NCBI RefSeq assembly: GCF_019399895.1
Contig: NC_091880.1
Location: 3,100,001-3,164,000, forward strand
Length of the DNA: 64,000 nucleotides
Source of the DNA: Cardiocondyla obscurior
Lineage: Eukaryota > Arthropoda > Insecta > Hymenoptera > Formicidae
Direction of reading: 5' to 3'
Shown here in pieces: positions 61,182 through 64,000 of this stretch. The first letter of the stretch is position 1, and each line of letters starts with the position of its first letter. Made by a program: the position numbers and the translations under genes. The notes under the pieces were generated by a model, which saw only the letters and a list, made by a program, of their open reading frames with translations, did not search any database and was not told where the DNA came from.

Positions 61182-64000
61182 CTGCAACATAAATGGTATA
61201 GCTAATAAAATACGCTATTATTAAAATTAATAAAATAAAAATTATATCCGTAAGTTTTCTCAACAGACAATCCGATAAATTATTTCTTAGCGCTTTTTGT
61301 GGATTTTTTTCTTGGCTCGCGTTCCAGCAAAATTGCCCGTTGAATCCGATAGAAAACCTTCTGGAGGACTCAATTAAAGATTCTAATTTTAAGCGGTACG
61401 AGTCCGGAGTATATTAAAAACACGCTCGCCTGTTACGTCGACGATGGCTGTTATCGGTGCTAGATAGGAATTGCATTTTCATCCGCGCTCTTAGGCGTCC
61501 ACCGAGTACACGCGGAAGTTAGGCCGATAAAAGTAAACAAAAAGTACGACGGCACGGAGTCGCTCCAAAAAATTAAAGCAATATTCGGGAAAGTTTCGCA
61601 ACATTTCCGGTTTGGCAACACTAAGCTATTATCGTTTTCGTTTGTATGACCGAGGAGGCGGAATCGAGTAACTCGAGAAAGAGTCGTTAGCCAGTTGGTT
61701 ATCGGTCGAGATGCATCGGAAAGAAAATAAGACGCGGTAGAACGCTCCTGGAGAAAACGGGGGAAAAAAAAAAAAAAGAAAAAAAATATCGAAAGAGACC
61801 AGAGTGAAAGAAGAAGGCATTCGAAGGTGGAACGACGACAGTTCTAACGATTTTGGCCCACGTACGTTTTGCCGCGTTCTCAAGACTCTCGCCCCCGCCA
61901 GATCTCACTCCCCCCGTGTCCCGTTATGCTTTCTTTTTCTTCAAGCAAAGCGAACCGTCTTCTTCGTCGCGCAAGGCGTTCGGGAATATCAGTACAGTTA
62001 TAGAGGTATTATAAGTGCCGTGGGGAATAAACAGCGTTAAGTGCGCATCGCGATGCGTATCGGCTTTTCCCATTACAAACCTGAAAAGGCGCCGACGGTG
62101 GCCTCAACATTCTCGTCAACAACGCACCTCCGTGCGTCTACGTCGTCTGGGGAACATTTCCATTTTCGCCTCGACCGCCCCGCGCATCGCCGCGCGTATA
62201 CTATGGCTGCATACCAGTAGCAGTTTACAAATGCAGCTGCGTATCTTGGTCGCAGCGAGGGGAAAGAGAAAGAAAAAGAAAAAGAAAAAAAAAAGAAAAA
62301 AAAATTAATGAAAAAAGAACGAACGTGCGACTGTAAGCAGGCAGGTGCGCTGCCGGGGCAAAAAGAAGCGCGAGCGCCGGCGTGAGACTTTGAAATTCGC
62401 GTCGCGAAAACTCGCGCGGCGTCTCTTTAGCGAAACCTTATTTTTCCCCATTTTTATGTCATTTAAAAAAGGGAGCATGGCCAGTCATTCTCGCGGTACG
62501 TGTCGCGTTTTATAAGGGTACGGTCATAAGACAATCCCGCTCCGATTATGCAGCGGGTTACTATTTCTGTATTACGTCACGTCTGCGCCGGAACTAACCT
62601 CGGAGTAACGCCGGGGGTTTCTCTTTAGCGCAATGAAATTAAGTTTCTTCATAGCGGTAATAACATTTCGGCCTTGACGCCGATGCCGGGAGGAGAAAAA
62701 AAAAAAAAAGTCTGGAGCGCCTGGATAAATATCGCGGGGACATCCCGTCGTGGAAATATCTAATATCGCGCGTGGGCGGATACGGCAGATTGACTCTTTA
62801 TACGGCATTCACCGGTAAACCCCCCTGTGCACTTTGTACGTGGCAATTCCAACGGCTCTCTTTTCTCTTGGTCACATAATAAGAACTTCGTACGGCCACT
62901 TTTACAGGGATTTAAACTTTCTTTTGGGCTGCTACCCGAAGTACAAAGAGCCCAGCGCGCGGGGGCTCTTGAAAGGAGGTCGTCACTATGGGCTCGAGTT
63001 GTTAGGTGCACGTGCGATGGGTAACCCGTGGAAGATGGAAGGCCCGCCGGAAAAGTCTTTCGGAAGTTCGTTGATTGTATTGAGCGGGGGAGGGGGAGGG
63101 GGAGGGATGTATAATCTAATGTGGCGGCGACAGCCGAGATGTATGGGCCAAAGGAGACATTTTAGGCGAAATAAAAGGTTCTTGCAAGAAAAGCTCATTC
63201 TTATAAGACGAAAAGACTGTCTCTCGTGTAATATGTCTCGCATAATACATCCTTATGGTACATGTTGTACGTATAACCGCACGAAAAAAATTTTGTACAC
63301 GTGTAAGCTCGAGATGCTCTCTCGCGGCGTCGACAACCTTATTAAGTTAATAGAATTTTTGTAATTTTACAAAGAGAGTTGATTGCGCCAAAGTGTCGGC
63401 GGACAACCAGCGCAACGCTCTCTTTATCCCGGCTGATGTTTATACTTAGGGCATGTCAGCGTTACCGCGACAATATGCGAATGTTTTATGTCGAGATGAC
63501 GGCCATAGTTGCGAAATAACCTCGGCGAGGCGCGTATTGCATTAATAGTATAATCATATTATCCTTATAGACGAGTCAAAGGTGCAAAGTAAAGCGAGGG
63601 GGGAGTTTTTCCTTCTATGGCGTGGAAGGTACGCGAGAAGCTGAGTATTACGGAACGGAGAAATGGCGAAGGTAAATAGCACGAAGGAGCGCACAGTATA
63701 GAAGGAAAGAAAAAAGAAAAAAAGAAAAAAAGAAAAGAAAAAAGATAGAAAGAGATAAAAACGAGCGTAAAGAAAAGAAAGAGATGAGCCCGTCACTACA
63801 AGCCGGACCTTTGATCGACTTTGTCTGTTCAATCTAACCGAGGTTAAACTTCGTTAACAAGTATGCTTCTCTTTAAAAAGATTCAATTAAATTTTTCACG
63901 AATAACGATAATGTGATCTAACGTTCCTTCTATATAAAGAAAAGAGGCTCCCGCGCATTAGAAATGTTTGGTCACGTGCATTTTACACGCGCCCGATTAC
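61182..64000 (-). other. Presumed DGAT1 intron, left part
   Basis: No further DGAT1 exon was found on the minus strand. The region holds A tracts, a G-quadruplex tract and CpG-rich patches. Since the exon at 61181 needs at least one upstream coding exon, this is most simply intron. A minus-strand ATG frame at about 62180 (MRGAVEAKMEMFPRRRRRTE then gtgcgt) has no DGAT1 likeness and too little room for the missing exons. Confidence 0.55.
63085..63107 (+). repeat. Regular G5/A quadruplex-type tract
   Basis: Repeats of GGGGGA and GGGA give at least four G-runs of three or more with one-base loops, a canonical quadruplex pattern on the plus strand. It lies upstream of the visible DGAT1 exons, possibly within a DGAT1 intron. 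Confidence 0.8.

Noticed and set aside
1..64000. CRISPR arrays, bacterial operons, rRNA genes or a viral genome
   Set aside because: No regular spaced repeats, no RBS-led gene blocks, no rRNA-like sequence and no viral hallmark proteins were seen.

Overview
The window looks like a piece of a hymenopteran insect nuclear genome, most likely an ant. The DNA is AT-leaning but full of CpG dinucleotides. It carries many CT/GA, TA and CA microsatellites and poly-A/T tracts. Coding sequence occurs only as short exons with GT/AG junctions, and there are no operons, RBS-led genes or phage-like blocks. The species call is inference.

One gene is certain. The last two coding exons of diacylglycerol O-acyltransferase 1 (DGAT1, Drosophila midway) lie on the minus strand at 61181-61031 and 60690-60514. 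They are joined in frame across a 340-base intron, and the 5' part of the gene runs off the right edge. The first exon carries the MBOAT FHEYLVSVPL motif with the catalytic histidine. The second carries the conserved GQP...YYHDY tail.

The rest is mostly intron or intergenic DNA. Less certain candidates, from splice signals, phase agreement and protein-like character, are these. (a) A minus-strand two-exon gene for a small two-helix membrane protein, at 43876-43595 and 24579-24385, with a 19 kb intron. (b) A plus-strand spliced leader or lncRNA at about 40.45-42.4 kb, nested in that intron, with a 38-base exon. (c) Minus-strand first-exon candidates at 31694-31525 and 18868-18779. (d) A minus-strand acidic terminal exon at 22721-22438. 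(e) A phase-compatible three-exon chain at 55544-53875. (f) A two-part small-protein candidate at 51360-51001. None of these proteins was recognised.

Non-coding features include a 135-base near-perfect hairpin at 40186-40320, just upstream of the leader transcript. There is also a TATA plus initiator pair at 29902-29936 with no gene assigned, and an approximately 0.9 kb TA-flanked inverted-repeat element at 28516-29406. Several G-runs able to form quadruplexes and an alternating CG tract were also noted. Long open frames are common by chance in the CpG-rich parts of this DNA, so ORF length alone was not used as evidence.
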